NCBI GenBank assembly: GCA_965243245.1
Contig: OZ251536.1
Location: 806,001-870,000, forward strand
Source of the DNA: JAYQKL01 sp965243245
Lineage (GTDB): Bacteria; Pseudomonadota; Alphaproteobacteria; RS24
Length of the DNA: 64,000 nt
Direction of reading: 5' to 3'
Below, piece after piece: positions 18,057 through 27,614 of this stretch. Under the pieces are notes generated by a model. That model was not told where the DNA came from, made no database searches, and saw only the letters and a list, made by a program, of their open reading frames with translations. A program made the position numbers and the translations under genes. The stretch's first letter is position 1, and every line of letters begins with the position of its first letter.

Positions 18057-18344
18057 ATGGCTTTCCGTCCCTTACATGATCGCGTTCTTGTACGCCGCGT
18101 TGAAGAATTAGAAAAAACAGCTGGTGGCATTATTATTCCCGATACAGCTCAAGAAAAACCTTCCGAAGGCGTTATCGTCTCTGTCGGGAGTGGCACACGG
18201 AGTGAAGATGGCACAATCACACCGCTCGATGTTAAACCCAAAGACAAAATTTTATTCGGCAAATGGTCAGGCACCGAAATCACCCTCAAGGGTGAAGAAC
18301 TGCTGATTATGAAAGAGTCTGACATTCTTGGCATCATCGCCTAA
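18057..18344 (+). CDS. groES: Co-chaperonin GroES
   Basis: 95-aa lid of the GroEL chaperonin. The start FRPLHDRVLVRRVE, the mobile loop EKTAGGIIIPDTAQEKP and the end GEELLIMKESDILGII are all typical. GGAGA lies seven bases before the ATG. groEL follows after 27 bp. Confidence 0.97.
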   Translation: MAFRPLHDRVLVRRVEELEKTAGGIIIPDTAQEKPSEGVIVSVGSGTRSEDGTITPLDVKPKDKILFGKWSGTEITLKGEELLIMKESDILGIIA

Positions 18345-18371
18345 TTCATAACAATAGAGAAAGATAAAAAC

Positions 18372-20030
18372 ATGGCAAAAGACGTAAAATTTGGCTCAGA
18401 AGCCAGAGAGAAAATGCTCAAAGGCGTTGATATTCTCGCCGATGCTGTAAAAATAACCCTCGGCCCTAAAGGGCGTAATGTCGTTTTAGACAAATCATTC
18501 GGTGCCCCGCGCACCACCAAAGACGGCGTCACCGTCGCTAAAGAGATCGAGCTTGAAGATAAGTTCGAAAATATGGGTGCGCAAATGGTCCGCGAAGTCG
18601 CCGCCCACACAAATGATGTCGCAGGTGACGGCACAACAACCGCTACCGTTCTGACCCAAGCCATCGTGCGCAAAGGCTGTAAAGCCGTCGCCGCAGGCTT
18701 AAACCCAATGGATATTAAACGGGGCATTAATCAAGCCGTTGAGATCGCTCTGGCTGATCTGGAAAAACGCTCCAAAAAAGTTAAATCCAATGAAGAAATT
18801 GCTCAAGTCGGGACAATCTCAGCCAATGGCGACGCCGCAATCGGCAATATGATCGCCGAAGCGATGCAAAAAGTCGGCAGTGAAGGTAATGAAGGCGTTA
18901 TCACCGTCGAAGAAGCTAAAGGCCTAGAAAGTGAACTCAACGTCGTCGAAGGTATGCAATTTGACCGTGGGTACCTCTCACCTTACTTCATCACCAACCC
19001 TGAGAAAATGTCGGTCGAACTTGAAAACCCGCTTATTTTATTGCATGAGTCAAAACTTTCTAACCTTCAGTCTATGCTTCCATTGCTTGAATCTGTCGTG
19101 CAAAGCACCCGCCCACTTTTAATCATTGCCGAAGATATTGAAGGCGAAGCACTCGCGGCTCTGGTCGTGAACAAATTGCGTGGCGGGTTGAAAATCGCCG
19201 CCGTCAAAGCGCCCGGCTTTGGCGACCGCCGCAAAGCCATGCTCGAAGACATTGCCATCTTAACAGGCGGACAAGTCATCTCTGAAGAGCTGGGCATCAA
19301 GCTAGAGAACACCACTTTAGATACGCTTGGTTCAGCCAAGCGCGTGAACATCACTAAAGATGACACAACCATCGTGGACGGCATTGGCAAAAAAAGAGAA
19401 ATTGAAGCACGGGTTGGACAAATCCGTACTCAGATTGATACAACTTCATCCGATTACGACCGCGAAAAACTGCAAGAGCGTCTCGCAAAACTAGCCGGCG
19501 GGGTGGCTGTTATCAAAGTCGGCGGGGCAACCGAAGTTGAAGTGAAAGAACGCAAAGACCGCGTGGATGATGCACTCAATGCAACACGCGCAGCTGTTGA
19601 AAGCGGTATTGTCGCGGGCGGCGGCACAGCCTTGTTATTAGCTAAAAAAGCCGTTGCCAAAGTCTCCAGCGAGAACCCTGACATTCAAGCAGGTATTAAT
19701 CTGGTGTTAGAAGCACTAGAAGCACCGGCGCGTCAGATCTCTGAAAATGCTGGTGCTGACGGCTCTATTGTTGTCAACAAAGTATTAGAGGCCAATGGCA
19801 TGTTGGGCTTTGATGCTCAAAATGAGCGATATGTTGACCTGATTGCGGCGGGCATTGTGGACCCAAGCAAAGTTGTTGCGACGGCTCTGCGCGATGCCGC
19901 ATCTGTTGCTAGTTTGATGATCACGACCGAGGCTATGGTCGCTGATAAACCGGCGCCTGCTAATGCGTCACCAGCGATGCCCGATATGAGTGGTATGGGC
20001 GGCATGGGCGGTATGGGCGGTATGATGTAA
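18372..20030 (+). CDS. groEL: Chaperonin GroEL
   Basis: ATP-dependent folding chamber of 552 aa. It includes KFGSEAREKMLKGV, the ATP-binding GDGTTTATVL (about 86-95), AVKAPGFGDRRKAML and the GGGTALL segment. The C-terminal Gly-Met tail (MGGMGGMGGMM) is complete. It is cotranscribed with groES and ends at a strong terminator. Confidence 0.98.
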   Translation: MAKDVKFGSEAREKMLKGVDILADAVKITLGPKGRNVVLDKSFGAPRTTKDGVTVAKEIELEDKFENMGAQMVREVAAHTNDVAGDGTTTATVLTQAIVRKGCKAVAAGLNPMDIKRGINQAVEIALADLEKRSKKVKSNEEIAQVGTISANGDAAIGNMIAEAMQKVGSEGNEGVITVEEAKGLESELNVVEGMQFDRGYLSPYFITNPEKMSVELENPLILLHESKLSNLQSMLPLLESVVQSTRPLLIIAEDIEGEALAALVVNKLRGGLKIAAVKAPGFGDRRKAMLEDIAILTGGQVISEELGIKLENTTLDTLGSAKRVNITKDDTTIVDGIGKKREIEARVGQIRTQIDTTSSDYDREKLQERLAKLAGGVAVIKVGGATEVEVKERKDRVDDALNATRAAVESGIVAGGGTALLLAKKAVAKVSSENPDIQAGINLVLEALEAPARQISENAGADGSIVVNKVLEANGMLGFDAQNERYVDLIAAGIVDPSKVVATALRDAASVASLMITTEAMVADKPAPANASPAMPDMSGMGGMGGMGGMM

Positions 20031-20084
20031 ACTGCATTTACCGGCCTGCACTTAAACCTACATGTGCCTGTTTTCAGGCAAAAG

Positions 20085-20116
20085 AAACCCGCTCTTTTTT
20101 AAGAGCGGGTTTTTTT
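20085..20116 (+). terminator. Rho-independent terminator of groESL
   Basis: AAACCCGCTCTT (20085-20096) and AAGAGCGGGTTT (20101-20112) form a 12-bp stem with a four-T loop, followed by a T-run to 20116. Confidence 0.93.
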
Positions 20117-20429
20117 GACGGGTTTTTATGTGACGTTCTACGAAACTTAAATATGCGGCACATATCATCATGTCAGCCCTAAGCATTTGGCAAGATATGT
20201 AAATGAATTTTCTTTCCGCCTAAACCAAGGTGCGTGTTATAACGACACAATGGACAAAATTACAACGTTAATAGCCCAAACAGAAGGTAAGAAGCTTGAT
20301 TATATAACCTTGACAAAGGGTTAAGCATGATTGGTCAATTTCATTGACTCAGAATCTAGATAATGCTTAAATTTGACCATATTTTGTTAGTACTTATTTG
20401 TATAGCGTAAAATAGAGAAAGGGAAAAAA
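20117..20429. other. Intergenic region between groEL and small unknown genes
   Basis: No convincing gene. A 24-codon frame beginning MDKITTLIAQ near 20250 has no RBS and may be chance. TTGACC (20373-20378) with TATTTG (20395-20400) is a weak promoter candidate for the downstream pair. Confidence 0.4.
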
Positions 20430-20696
20430 ATGGATAAACAATCAAATTTTAAAGAAAATTACAATTTTCTCATAGGGGCGCGCGAAGATGGCAAATTCTA
20501 TGCCCATCGTCCGATTGAGCCTGCTTTCTTGGTAGAACGGCACACCGAAGAAGATGCCGTTGATGCTGCCTTAGACATTATTGCTGGTTATATCAGACGG
20601 TTTCAGTTGCAAGCACAAGAAGGGGTTATCACTGGCGATGTTCTTCCTCTACCCGTGACAAATACTAAATCTTATCAGGTTGTAGGGGGGCGGTAA
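20430..20696 (+). CDS. Small protein of unknown function
   Basis: 88 aa, not recognised. It begins MDKQSNFKENYNFLIGARED and has a mixed alpha/beta look (GKFYAHRPIEPAFLVERHTEEDA, then a helix AVDAALDIIAGYIRRFQLQAQ). It contains no Cys, signal peptide or membrane segment. AAGGG lies seven bases before the ATG. Its stop overlaps the next start (TAATG), so the two products are likely made in fixed ratio and may interact. Confidence 0.7.
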   Translation: MDKQSNFKENYNFLIGAREDGKFYAHRPIEPAFLVERHTEEDAVDAALDIIAGYIRRFQLQAQEGVITGDVLPLPVTNTKSYQVVGGR

Positions 20697-20905
20697 TGCC
20701 GTGGGTAGAAATACCAAAAGACAAAATCCCGAGCCTATCTATGTTTGGATATGAGTTGATTCAAAATACGGAAACAGGTGCTTGGTATTGCCACGAAGAA
20801 GTGGGTAAAATTTTGGTTGAGTATGCAAAACCATTTGTTTGGACAAGTGATGTTGGAGAGGCTGGACAACTAGACGCAGTTTCTATTTTTCAATCGCAAC
20901 ACTAA
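20696..20905 (+). CDS. Small protein of unknown function, coupled to the upstream gene
   Basis: 69 aa, not recognised. It begins MPWVEIPKDKIPSLSMFGYE and has aromatic-rich segments (GAWYCHEEVGKILVEY, PFVWTSDVGEAGQ) suggestive of a compact beta fold. Its start shares a base with the stop of the 88-aa gene. I cannot assign it to a toxin or antitoxin family. It is convergent with the SDR gene. Confidence 0.65.
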   Translation: MPWVEIPKDKIPSLSMFGYELIQNTETGAWYCHEEVGKILVEYAKPFVWTSDVGEAGQLDAVSIFQSQH

Positions 20906-20976
20906 ATTGAACTTTCTAGAACAAAAATAATCATGCGGGGGCAATAGTATATAATTCTCAAAACTTAAATACGCGC

Positions 20977-21747
20977 CTAAATATGTGAGGTGGTTTCGCC
21001 GCCATCAATAACCATAGTCTGCCCCGTCATGAAATTGCCGGCCGAGCTAGATAAAAAAACCGCCGCACCCGCAATTTCATCTACATGCCCAATCCTTTTA
21101 AGCGGCGCACCCGAAACAGCCCGCTCAAGAATTTCAGCATTATCCCAAAGTGCTTTGGAAAAATAAGTCTTGATTAAACCCGGCGCAATCGCATTAGCAC
21201 GAATATTATCCTTACCATGCTCAACCGCCAAATTACGCACTATTGCCAAATCAGCCGCTTTTGAAACCCCATACACACCAATGACAGATTGCCCCACAAT
21301 ACCAGCCACTGAGGAAATAATAATAATGCTCCCCCCCTCGCGTTTGCGCATATGCGGCACAGCCATATTTGACAGCCAGTGATTAGCTTTGACATTACAT
21401 GTTAGCACTTTGTCAAAAGCGTCATCGGGACATGCCTCAGCCGGTCCAAAATGAGGGTTAACAGCCGCATTACATACTAAAATATCAATGCCGCCAAAAG
21501 CGGTAACCGTCTCGTCTACCAGATTTTGCAACTGCGCCTTCTCGCCAATATGCGCGACAATCGTTTTGGCCCGGTGCGGATATTTTTGATTAATAGCCCG
21601 CGTAACCGCATCGCACCCCTCGGCTTTACGACTTGAGACAATTACATTTGCACCATGTTCAGCCATGCGGTGAGCGATGGCTTCGCCGATACCGCGCGAG
21701 GCACCTGTAATAATTGCTGTTTTTCCAGAGAGATCGAATAATGACAT
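20977..21747 (-). CDS. Short-chain dehydrogenase/reductase
   Basis: Classical NAD(P)-dependent SDR of 256 aa. The cofactor motif TGASRGIGEA (15-24), NAAV (about 94-97), the catalytic Ser in ISSVAG and the YGVSK pair (YxxxK) are all present. The C-terminus (FMTGQTMVIDGGETTSHI) is normal. Related proteins include DHRS4-like carbonyl reductases and 3-oxoacyl-ACP reductases; the substrate is uncertain. It is monocistronic between two plus-strand units. Confidence 0.88.
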   Translation of the reverse strand: MSLFDLSGKTAIITGASRGIGEAIAHRMAEHGANVIVSSRKAEGCDAVTRAINQKYPHRAKTIVAHIGEKAQLQNLVDETVTAFGGIDILVCNAAVNPHFGPAEACPDDAFDKVLTCNVKANHWLSNMAVPHMRKREGGSIIIISSVAGIVGQSVIGVYGVSKAADLAIVRNLAVEHGKDNIRANAIAPGLIKTYFSKALWDNAEILERAVSGAPLKRIGHVDEIAGAAVFLSSSAGNFMTGQTMVIDGGETTSHI

Positions 21748-21830
21748 TTTTTTCCCTATTATTAAAATTCTTTTGAGACCTTATACAGTTACATCTTGCC
21801 ACTCAACTGGAAATAAAGCACTTTGCGCAA

Positions 21831-22697
21831 ATGATAGATTTAACCTTGCCTGAGAAAATTAACGGTATCCAAGATTTGCGTTTGAAATATGATGTTTTAC
21901 TATGTGATGTTTGGGGTGTTGTCCATAATGGCTTGGCTTTGTTTGAGGGGATTGACACGGCTTTAAAAAACTGGCGAGAGGGCGGCGGTAAAGTTGTCTT
22001 GCTTACCAATGCGCCAAGGCCTGCGGCCACGGTGCAACAAAGGCTTGATGCTTTGGGGCTTGGACGCAATTGCTATGATGACATTATGTCTTCGGGTGAT
22101 GGCGCGCGCGATATGCTTGAGCAAAGGGCGGCGCGGGGACAAAAGTGCCATTTTGTCGGGGCTAAAAAAGACATGGATTTGCTGGTCGGGATTGAAATAG
22201 AATATACGAATGTTGAGGCTGCTGATTTTATTTTACTAACGGGCATGGTTGATGACGGCGTTGAAACGCCTGATGACTATGCGCAAGACATAGTGTTATG
22301 GAAGCAACATAATTTGCCGCTCATTTGCGCCAATCCGGACAGATGCGTTCAAATTGGCGGCACGCTGATCTATTGTGCGGGTGCTCTGGCGGAAATTTAT
22401 GAGAAAAACGGCGGCGAGGTCATCTGGCTCGGCAAACCTTATTTACCGATTTATGAAACCGCCGCGGCACGTATTGCCAAGCTTATCCAAGCTGATAAAT
22501 CTCGTATATTGGCAATTGGCGATGGGCATAAAACAGATATTCTGGGCGCCAATGGGGCGGGCTATGATGTGCTTTATATAATGGGAGGACTTGCTAAAAC
22601 CTTAGATGAACCGCTTGAAACATCTTTACAAGTGGCTAAATTTTTATCTCAACATCAGGCATTTGCAGGCTATTATATAAAGCATTTGATATGGTAA
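21831..22697 (+). CDS. HAD-superfamily hydrolase (TIGR01459-like)
   Basis: 288-aa NagD-type HAD phosphatase. Motif I is CDVWGVVHNG (the usual DxDG-like loop is DVWG), motif II LLTNAPRP, and the C-terminal motif IGDGHKTDILGANGAGYD binds Mg2+. This family is common in alphaproteobacteria; its physiological substrate is unknown to me. It lies four bases before ribF and probably starts the ribF-ileS-lspA transcription unit. Confidence 0.85.
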   Translation: MIDLTLPEKINGIQDLRLKYDVLLCDVWGVVHNGLALFEGIDTALKNWREGGGKVVLLTNAPRPAATVQQRLDALGLGRNCYDDIMSSGDGARDMLEQRAARGQKCHFVGAKKDMDLLVGIEIEYTNVEAADFILLTGMVDDGVETPDDYAQDIVLWKQHNLPLICANPDRCVQIGGTLIYCAGALAEIYEKNGGEVIWLGKPYLPIYETAAARIAKLIQADKSRILAIGDGHKTDILGANGAGYDVLYIMGGLAKTLDEPLETSLQVAKFLSQHQAFAGYYIKHLIW

Positions 22698-22701
22698 AAG
22701 C

Positions 22702-23676
22702 ATGAGCTTATTTCGAACCTTAAAGTCTTTAACGGATACGTGCCGCTATGGTGTGATTGTCATTGGTAATTTTGATGGCGTTCATAAAGGACACCAAGCG
22801 GTCTTGGCACAAGCGCGCAAGAAAGCCGAAAGCTTTAACGCAGGCCCTGATGCGACCCCCGTCATTGCATTGGTTTTTGACCCTCATCCAAGACAGTTTT
22901 TTGCACCACACGCCCCCCCCTTGCGATTGACACGTTTGCTCACGCGTGCCCAACTGCTAGAACAATATGGTGCCAACCATACGCTAGCCCTCACTTTTGA
23001 TGCCGTAATGGCAGGGATGTCGCCGCGTGCCTTTATCCGTGACATTCTTATGGAGGCATTATGTGCAAAGGCGGTTTGTGTTGGGCATGATTTTCATTTT
23101 GGCAAAAACCGTGAAGGCACGCCCGAATTGCTCAAAGCCTATGGCGCAGAAAATAATTTTGATGTGGAGATTTTAGATGCCGTAACGCCCGTTGAATCAG
23201 GGACGCGGCCTTATTCATCGACCGCTATTCGAGAATGTTTGACACGCGGAGAAATCCGCTTTGCGACAAAATTGCTTGGTCATGCTTGGCAATTAGAAGG
23301 CGAGGTCAGCCACGGTGATGAACGCGGGCGAACTATTAATTTTCCGACAGCGAATGTCTCGTTATATGATTATCATCTCCCGCTTTTTGGCGTTTATGCC
23401 GTCACGGCGGAAATTAAAAGCGGGACTTATAAAGGACACGTTTTTGACGGCGTTGCTAATCTGGGTATCCGACCAAGTTTTGAGACACCAACGCCGCGCC
23501 TTGAGGTTCATTTATTTGATTTTGACGCGATGATATACAATGAAACAATCGCCGTTTCGTTGATAGATTTTATCCGTCCAGAGAAAAAATTCGAGGGGTT
23601 GAATGAACTAAAGAGCCAAATCGCAAAAGATGCCCAAACCGCAAAGCAGACGCTTGCGACACAAGCAACAGGCTGA
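22702..23676 (+). CDS. ribF: Bifunctional riboflavin kinase/FMN adenylyltransferase
   Basis: Makes FMN and then FAD from riboflavin. The N-terminal adenylyltransferase has GNFDGVHKGH (22-31) and YSSTAIRE. The C-terminal flavokinase has GRTINFPTANV, GVANLGIRPSF and LEVHLFDFD. 324 aa is normal. It sits between the HAD hydrolase gene and ileS, a standard alphaproteobacterial order. Confidence 0.96.
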   Translation: MSLFRTLKSLTDTCRYGVIVIGNFDGVHKGHQAVLAQARKKAESFNAGPDATPVIALVFDPHPRQFFAPHAPPLRLTRLLTRAQLLEQYGANHTLALTFDAVMAGMSPRAFIRDILMEALCAKAVCVGHDFHFGKNREGTPELLKAYGAENNFDVEILDAVTPVESGTRPYSSTAIRECLTRGEIRFATKLLGHAWQLEGEVSHGDERGRTINFPTANVSLYDYHLPLFGVYAVTAEIKSGTYKGHVFDGVANLGIRPSFETPTPRLEVHLFDFDAMIYNETIAVSLIDFIRPEKKFEGLNELKSQIAKDAQTAKQTLATQATG

Positions 23677-23688
23677 TACAACCAGCCC

Positions 23689-26523
23689 ATGAGTGATACA
23701 GATGAAGCTCTTGAAAAGGGGCGCGATTATAAAAATACGTTAAATTTGCCGCAGACTGATTTTCCGATGAAAGCTGGGTTGCCTAAACGCGAGCCTGATA
23801 TTCTTGAATTTTGGGAAAAAACAGAACTCTATAAAAACTTGCGCAAAGAGGCACACGGGAGAAAAAAATATATTCTTCATGATGGCCCTCCCTATGCGAA
23901 CGGAAACTTACATATTGGTCACGCTTTGAACAAAATTTTAAAAGACGTCACCACTCGCGCCCAACAAATGATGGGGAAAGATGCCGTTTATGTACCGGGA
24001 TGGGATTGTCACGGCTTGCCTATTGAATGGAAGATCGAAGAAAAATACCGCAATAAAGGATTGAATAAGGATGACGTGCCGGTTCAGGCATTTCGGGCAG
24101 AATGTCGAAAATTTGCCGAAGAATGGGTAAATATTCAAAGCGATCAATTCCAGCGGCTTGGGATTATGGGTGATTGGGAAAACCCATATACCACCATGGC
24201 ATTTGAGGCTGAGGCGGCTATTGTTGTCGAGTTTCAAAAATTCATCATGAATGACGCACTATATCGCGGCTCCAAGCCTGTTATGTGGTCGGTTGTTGAA
24301 AAGACCGCTCTCGCCGAAGCCGAAATCGAATATGAAGAACATGTTTCGCCAACCATTTTTGTTAAATTCCCAATTCAAGACGCAGCCCCCGAAGCAAAAG
24401 ACGCTTACATTGTTATTTGGACAACAACGCCGTGGACCATACCCGCAAATCGTGCCGTTGCTTATTCGGCTCATTTGTCTTACGGCATTTACGATACGGG
24501 CAAAGAAAAACTCATCATCTGCGACAGCCTCGCCCAAAGCGTGATGCGTGCCGCCGCCACCGAAACATTTGAACGCTGCGGCGATATTGACATGTCACAG
24601 ATTAAAACACTCTCCCATCCATTTGCTGGTCATGGCTATGAGTTTGAAGTTCCTTTGCTTAGCGGTGATTTTGTCACTGATGAGACCGGCACAGGACTCG
24701 TTCATTGCGCACCCGGACACGGACAAGACGACTTTGAACTTGGTCTCAAGCACGGTCTTGATATCCCGTTCACAGTCAATGAGGGCGGCGTTTATTATGA
24801 TCATGTACCTCTGTTTGCGGGCAAATGTGTCATTGACCAAAAAGGTAAAATGGGCAACGCCAATGGCGCCGTCATCGAGCAATTGATAAATGATAACCGC
24901 CTATTGGCGAAGGGCAAATTACGCCACCAATATCCCCATAGCTGGCGCTCCAAAGCACCGGTGATTTTCCGCAATACACCACAATGGTTTATCTCGATGG
25001 AAACCAATAATTTGCGCAGGGTAGCATTGAAAGAAATTGATAATATTCGCTGGGTACCAAAAACTGGACGCAACCGCATCCATGCGATGGTTGAGAAGCG
25101 TCCCGATTGGGTGATCTCTCGCCAGCGCAGTTGGGGCGTGCCGTTAACGGTATTTGTGCATAAACAAACAGGCGAAATTTTACGCGATGAAGCCGTCAAT
25201 AGGCGCATTGTTAAGGCGGTCAAAGAAAAGGGCGCAGATGTTTGGTTTGATAGTCCAGCGCAGGAATTTCTAGGCGAGGCTCATGCGAGCGAAGATTATG
25301 AGCAAGTAATGGATGTTCTTGATGTGTGGTTTGACAGTGGCACCACGCATGCTTTTGTTTTGGAGGCACGCGATGATTTGCAATCACCGGCGGATGTCTA
25401 TTTAGAAGGCTCTGACCAACACCGTGGCTGGTTTCAGTCTTCATTGCTTGAAAGTTGTGGCACACGTGGTCACGCACCTTACAAGGCTGTGGTCACGCAT
25501 GGGTTTGTGATGGATGAAAAGGGACGCAAAATGTCTAAATCGGCGGGGAATGTCGTCGACCCTTTAAAAATCATCCAACAATCAGGGGCTGATATTATCC
25601 GCCTTTGGGTTATGAGTTCTGATTATTCGGAGGATTTACGGATTGGAGCGGATATCATCAAATCCAATACGGACGCTTATCGTAAAATGCGCAATAGCTT
25701 CCGTTTTATGCTGGGTAATTTGAACGGCTTCGAGGATAGCGAATGCGTGGTATTTGCTGATCTGCCAGAGCTTGAACAACTTATGTTGCACCGTTTATAT
25801 GAGCTCGATGAGCTTGTTCGGAAAGCCTATAATGATTTTGATTTTAGAAAAATTTATCAAGTGCTTTTCAATTTTATAACGCTTGATTTGTCGGCTTTTT
25901 ATTTCGACATTCGCAAAGACACACTTTACTGCGATACAAACACTAACCCCGTGCGCATGGCCTGCCGCACTGTGATGAATGAAATTTTCATATGCCTCAC
26001 AGCTTGGCTTGCGCCTATTTTATGCTTCACGATGGAAGAGATATGGCAGTCACGCTTTGGGGCGCAAAACCGGTCGGTGCATTTGCGCCAATTCCCTGAT
26101 ATTGCGCCCGCGTGGAAAAATACTGAGCTTGCCGCCAGATGGAAAAAAATTAAAACCGTGCGCCGCGTTGTGACCGGCGCGCTTGAAATTGAACGGCGCG
26201 AAAAACGGATTGGCTCAAGCCTTGAAGCTGCGCCAATTGTTTATCTTGAAGACGATGCTTTGCGCACTCTCATTTTAGAACAAAATATGGCGGATATTTG
26301 CATCACCTCTCAAATTGACATTCGTTCAGGGCCCGTTCCTAAAACCAGCTTCAAGCTCGATGATGTTGCTGGAGTGGGCGTTAAGCCAGCTTTGGCGCGC
26401 GGGCAGAAATGTCGCCGCTCATGGAAAATACAGGCTGATGTGGGAAGCAATACCGCTTATCCTGACCTTAGCCCACGCGATGCGCAAGCTGTGAAAGAAT
26501 TTGATGCTCAAAAAATTTCTTAA
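23689..26523 (+). CDS. ileS: Isoleucine-tRNA ligase
   Basis: Class Ia synthetase of 944 aa. HIGH is at 75-78 and KMSKS at 614-618. The editing domain contains the threonine-rich TTTPWTIPAN and GTGLVHCAPGHGQDD. The C-terminal zinc knuckle of the E. coli type is degenerate: only Cys908 of the four cysteines remains (KCRRSWK, then LSPRDAQ). I recall similar forms in some Rhodobacterales. The gene follows ribF by 12 bases and overlaps lspA by 23 bases. Confidence 0.96.
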   Translation: MSDTDEALEKGRDYKNTLNLPQTDFPMKAGLPKREPDILEFWEKTELYKNLRKEAHGRKKYILHDGPPYANGNLHIGHALNKILKDVTTRAQQMMGKDAVYVPGWDCHGLPIEWKIEEKYRNKGLNKDDVPVQAFRAECRKFAEEWVNIQSDQFQRLGIMGDWENPYTTMAFEAEAAIVVEFQKFIMNDALYRGSKPVMWSVVEKTALAEAEIEYEEHVSPTIFVKFPIQDAAPEAKDAYIVIWTTTPWTIPANRAVAYSAHLSYGIYDTGKEKLIICDSLAQSVMRAAATETFERCGDIDMSQIKTLSHPFAGHGYEFEVPLLSGDFVTDETGTGLVHCAPGHGQDDFELGLKHGLDIPFTVNEGGVYYDHVPLFAGKCVIDQKGKMGNANGAVIEQLINDNRLLAKGKLRHQYPHSWRSKAPVIFRNTPQWFISMETNNLRRVALKEIDNIRWVPKTGRNRIHAMVEKRPDWVISRQRSWGVPLTVFVHKQTGEILRDEAVNRRIVKAVKEKGADVWFDSPAQEFLGEAHASEDYEQVMDVLDVWFDSGTTHAFVLEARDDLQSPADVYLEGSDQHRGWFQSSLLESCGTRGHAPYKAVVTHGFVMDEKGRKMSKSAGNVVDPLKIIQQSGADIIRLWVMSSDYSEDLRIGADIIKSNTDAYRKMRNSFRFMLGNLNGFEDSECVVFADLPELEQLMLHRLYELDELVRKAYNDFDFRKIYQVLFNFITLDLSAFYFDIRKDTLYCDTNTNPVRMACRTVMNEIFICLTAWLAPILCFTMEEIWQSRFGAQNRSVHLRQFPDIAPAWKNTELAARWKKIKTVRRVVTGALEIERREKRIGSSLEAAPIVYLEDDALRTLILEQNMADICITSQIDIRSGPVPKTSFKLDDVAGVGVKPALARGQKCRRSWKIQADVGSNTAYPDLSPRDAQAVKEFDAQKIS

Positions 26524-27025
26524 ATTAACTCTCAAGGCATTTTACTTTAAAGCTCTATCCAGACAAGCCTTGCCAATTATATTATTTGTAGGTGCCATTG
26601 ACCAAATGAGTAAATGGCTGATACTGAAGAGTTCTATATCACATACACCTTTTAAGGTAGCCCCTTTTTTGGATTTCACTTTAGTTTGGAATACCGGCGT
26701 AAGCTATGGGCTTTTTAGTCATAATGGAGCCACTATGCGCATTATGATGATTGTTTTCACTCTGCTTATCGGGTTGGTTTTTTTATGGATGCTTCGCGCC
26801 GCCAAAACGCGGCTTAATGCTTTTGGTTTAGCTCTTATTATTGGCGGTGCTTTAGGTAATGTGATTGATCGCGTTCTCCGAGGCGCTGTCGTGGATTTTA
26901 TTAGCCTTCACCATAATGATTATTATTGGTATGTCTTTAATCTCGCTGATGTTTGGATTACAGTGGGCTGTGGCTTAGTTTTAATTGACAGCTTGAGACA
27001 AAATGATAAAGCTATTGACAAATAA
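26501..27025 (+). CDS. lspA: Lipoprotein signal peptidase
   Basis: Inner-membrane aspartyl peptidase that cleaves prolipoprotein signal peptides after lipidation. Four transmembrane segments are visible, and the two catalytic Asp motifs are GGALGNVIDRVLRGAVVDF and FNLADVWI. 174 aa with about 15 residues of extra N-terminus. The start overlaps the ileS end; two adjacent Met codons make the exact start uncertain. The following gene encodes a lipoprotein that would be a substrate. Confidence 0.94.
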   Translation: MMLKKFLKLTLKAFYFKALSRQALPIILFVGAIDQMSKWLILKSSISHTPFKVAPFLDFTLVWNTGVSYGLFSHNGATMRIMMIVFTLLIGLVFLWMLRAAKTRLNAFGLALIIGGALGNVIDRVLRGAVVDFISLHHNDYYWYVFNLADVWITVGCGLVLIDSLRQNDKAIDK

Positions 27026-27049
27026 AAAAATTTTAAAGGCTCTGATGGC

Positions 27050-27598
27050 ATGACGCATCGTATGAATTTTCTCAAAAACACTCTTGTCCTAATAGTGACA
27101 GCTTCCGCCCTAACCGCTTGTGGCGGCGACGATAACCCATTGGGCTATGGCAAAAATGCACCCGATGAATTTGCGGTTGTAACTAAGGCACCGCTCATTA
27201 TACCGCCTGATTTCTTTTTGCGCCCGCCAACAAATATCGGTAAAAAACCAAACCTTCGCGCATCACGCGAACAAGCACGCGAGATTCTAATAGGCCAAAG
27301 CAAATCAACAAATGTAAATATATCAGAAGCTGAAACCATGCTTTTAATCAAAGCGGGGGCGCGGGGCAGTTCCAATCAAATTCGTGACCAGATTGAAAAA
27401 GACGGCAAAACAATCATCAAAAAAGATGAAGCATTTTTGAAAACACTCTTATTCGGCGAGGCTGACCAAAAAGCAAAAATCATTAACCCTGATGCTGAAG
27501 CCAAACGACTTCAAAAAAATAAACAACAAGGCAAAAAACCCAATGAAGGAAAATCAGAACTTATTAGCGATAATTGGTCAATACTTGACATTAATTAG
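27050..27598 (+). CDS. DUF3035 lipoprotein
   Basis: 182-aa predicted lipoprotein with a signal ending LTACGGDD (lipobox Cys about residue 24). The DUF3035 signature APDEFAVVTKAPLIIPPDF, then RPP, follows directly. The C-terminal part is Lys-rich and probably flexible. The family is almost restricted to alphaproteobacteria and usually sits between lspA and M16 peptidase genes, as here. A role in the envelope is likely; no molecular function is known to me. Confidence 0.88.
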   Translation: MTHRMNFLKNTLVLIVTASALTACGGDDNPLGYGKNAPDEFAVVTKAPLIIPPDFFLRPPTNIGKKPNLRASREQAREILIGQSKSTNVNISEAETMLLIKAGARGSSNQIRDQIEKDGKTIIKKDEAFLKTLLFGEADQKAKIINPDAEAKRLQKNKQQGKKPNEGKSELISDNWSILDIN

Positions 27599-27614
27599 GG
27601 TAATTAACGACTAA

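Noticed and set aside
20430..20905. HicAB or other toxin-antitoxin assignment of the small gene pair
   Set aside because: The coupled layout fits, but no HicA, HicB, RelE, VapC or related motif is visible.
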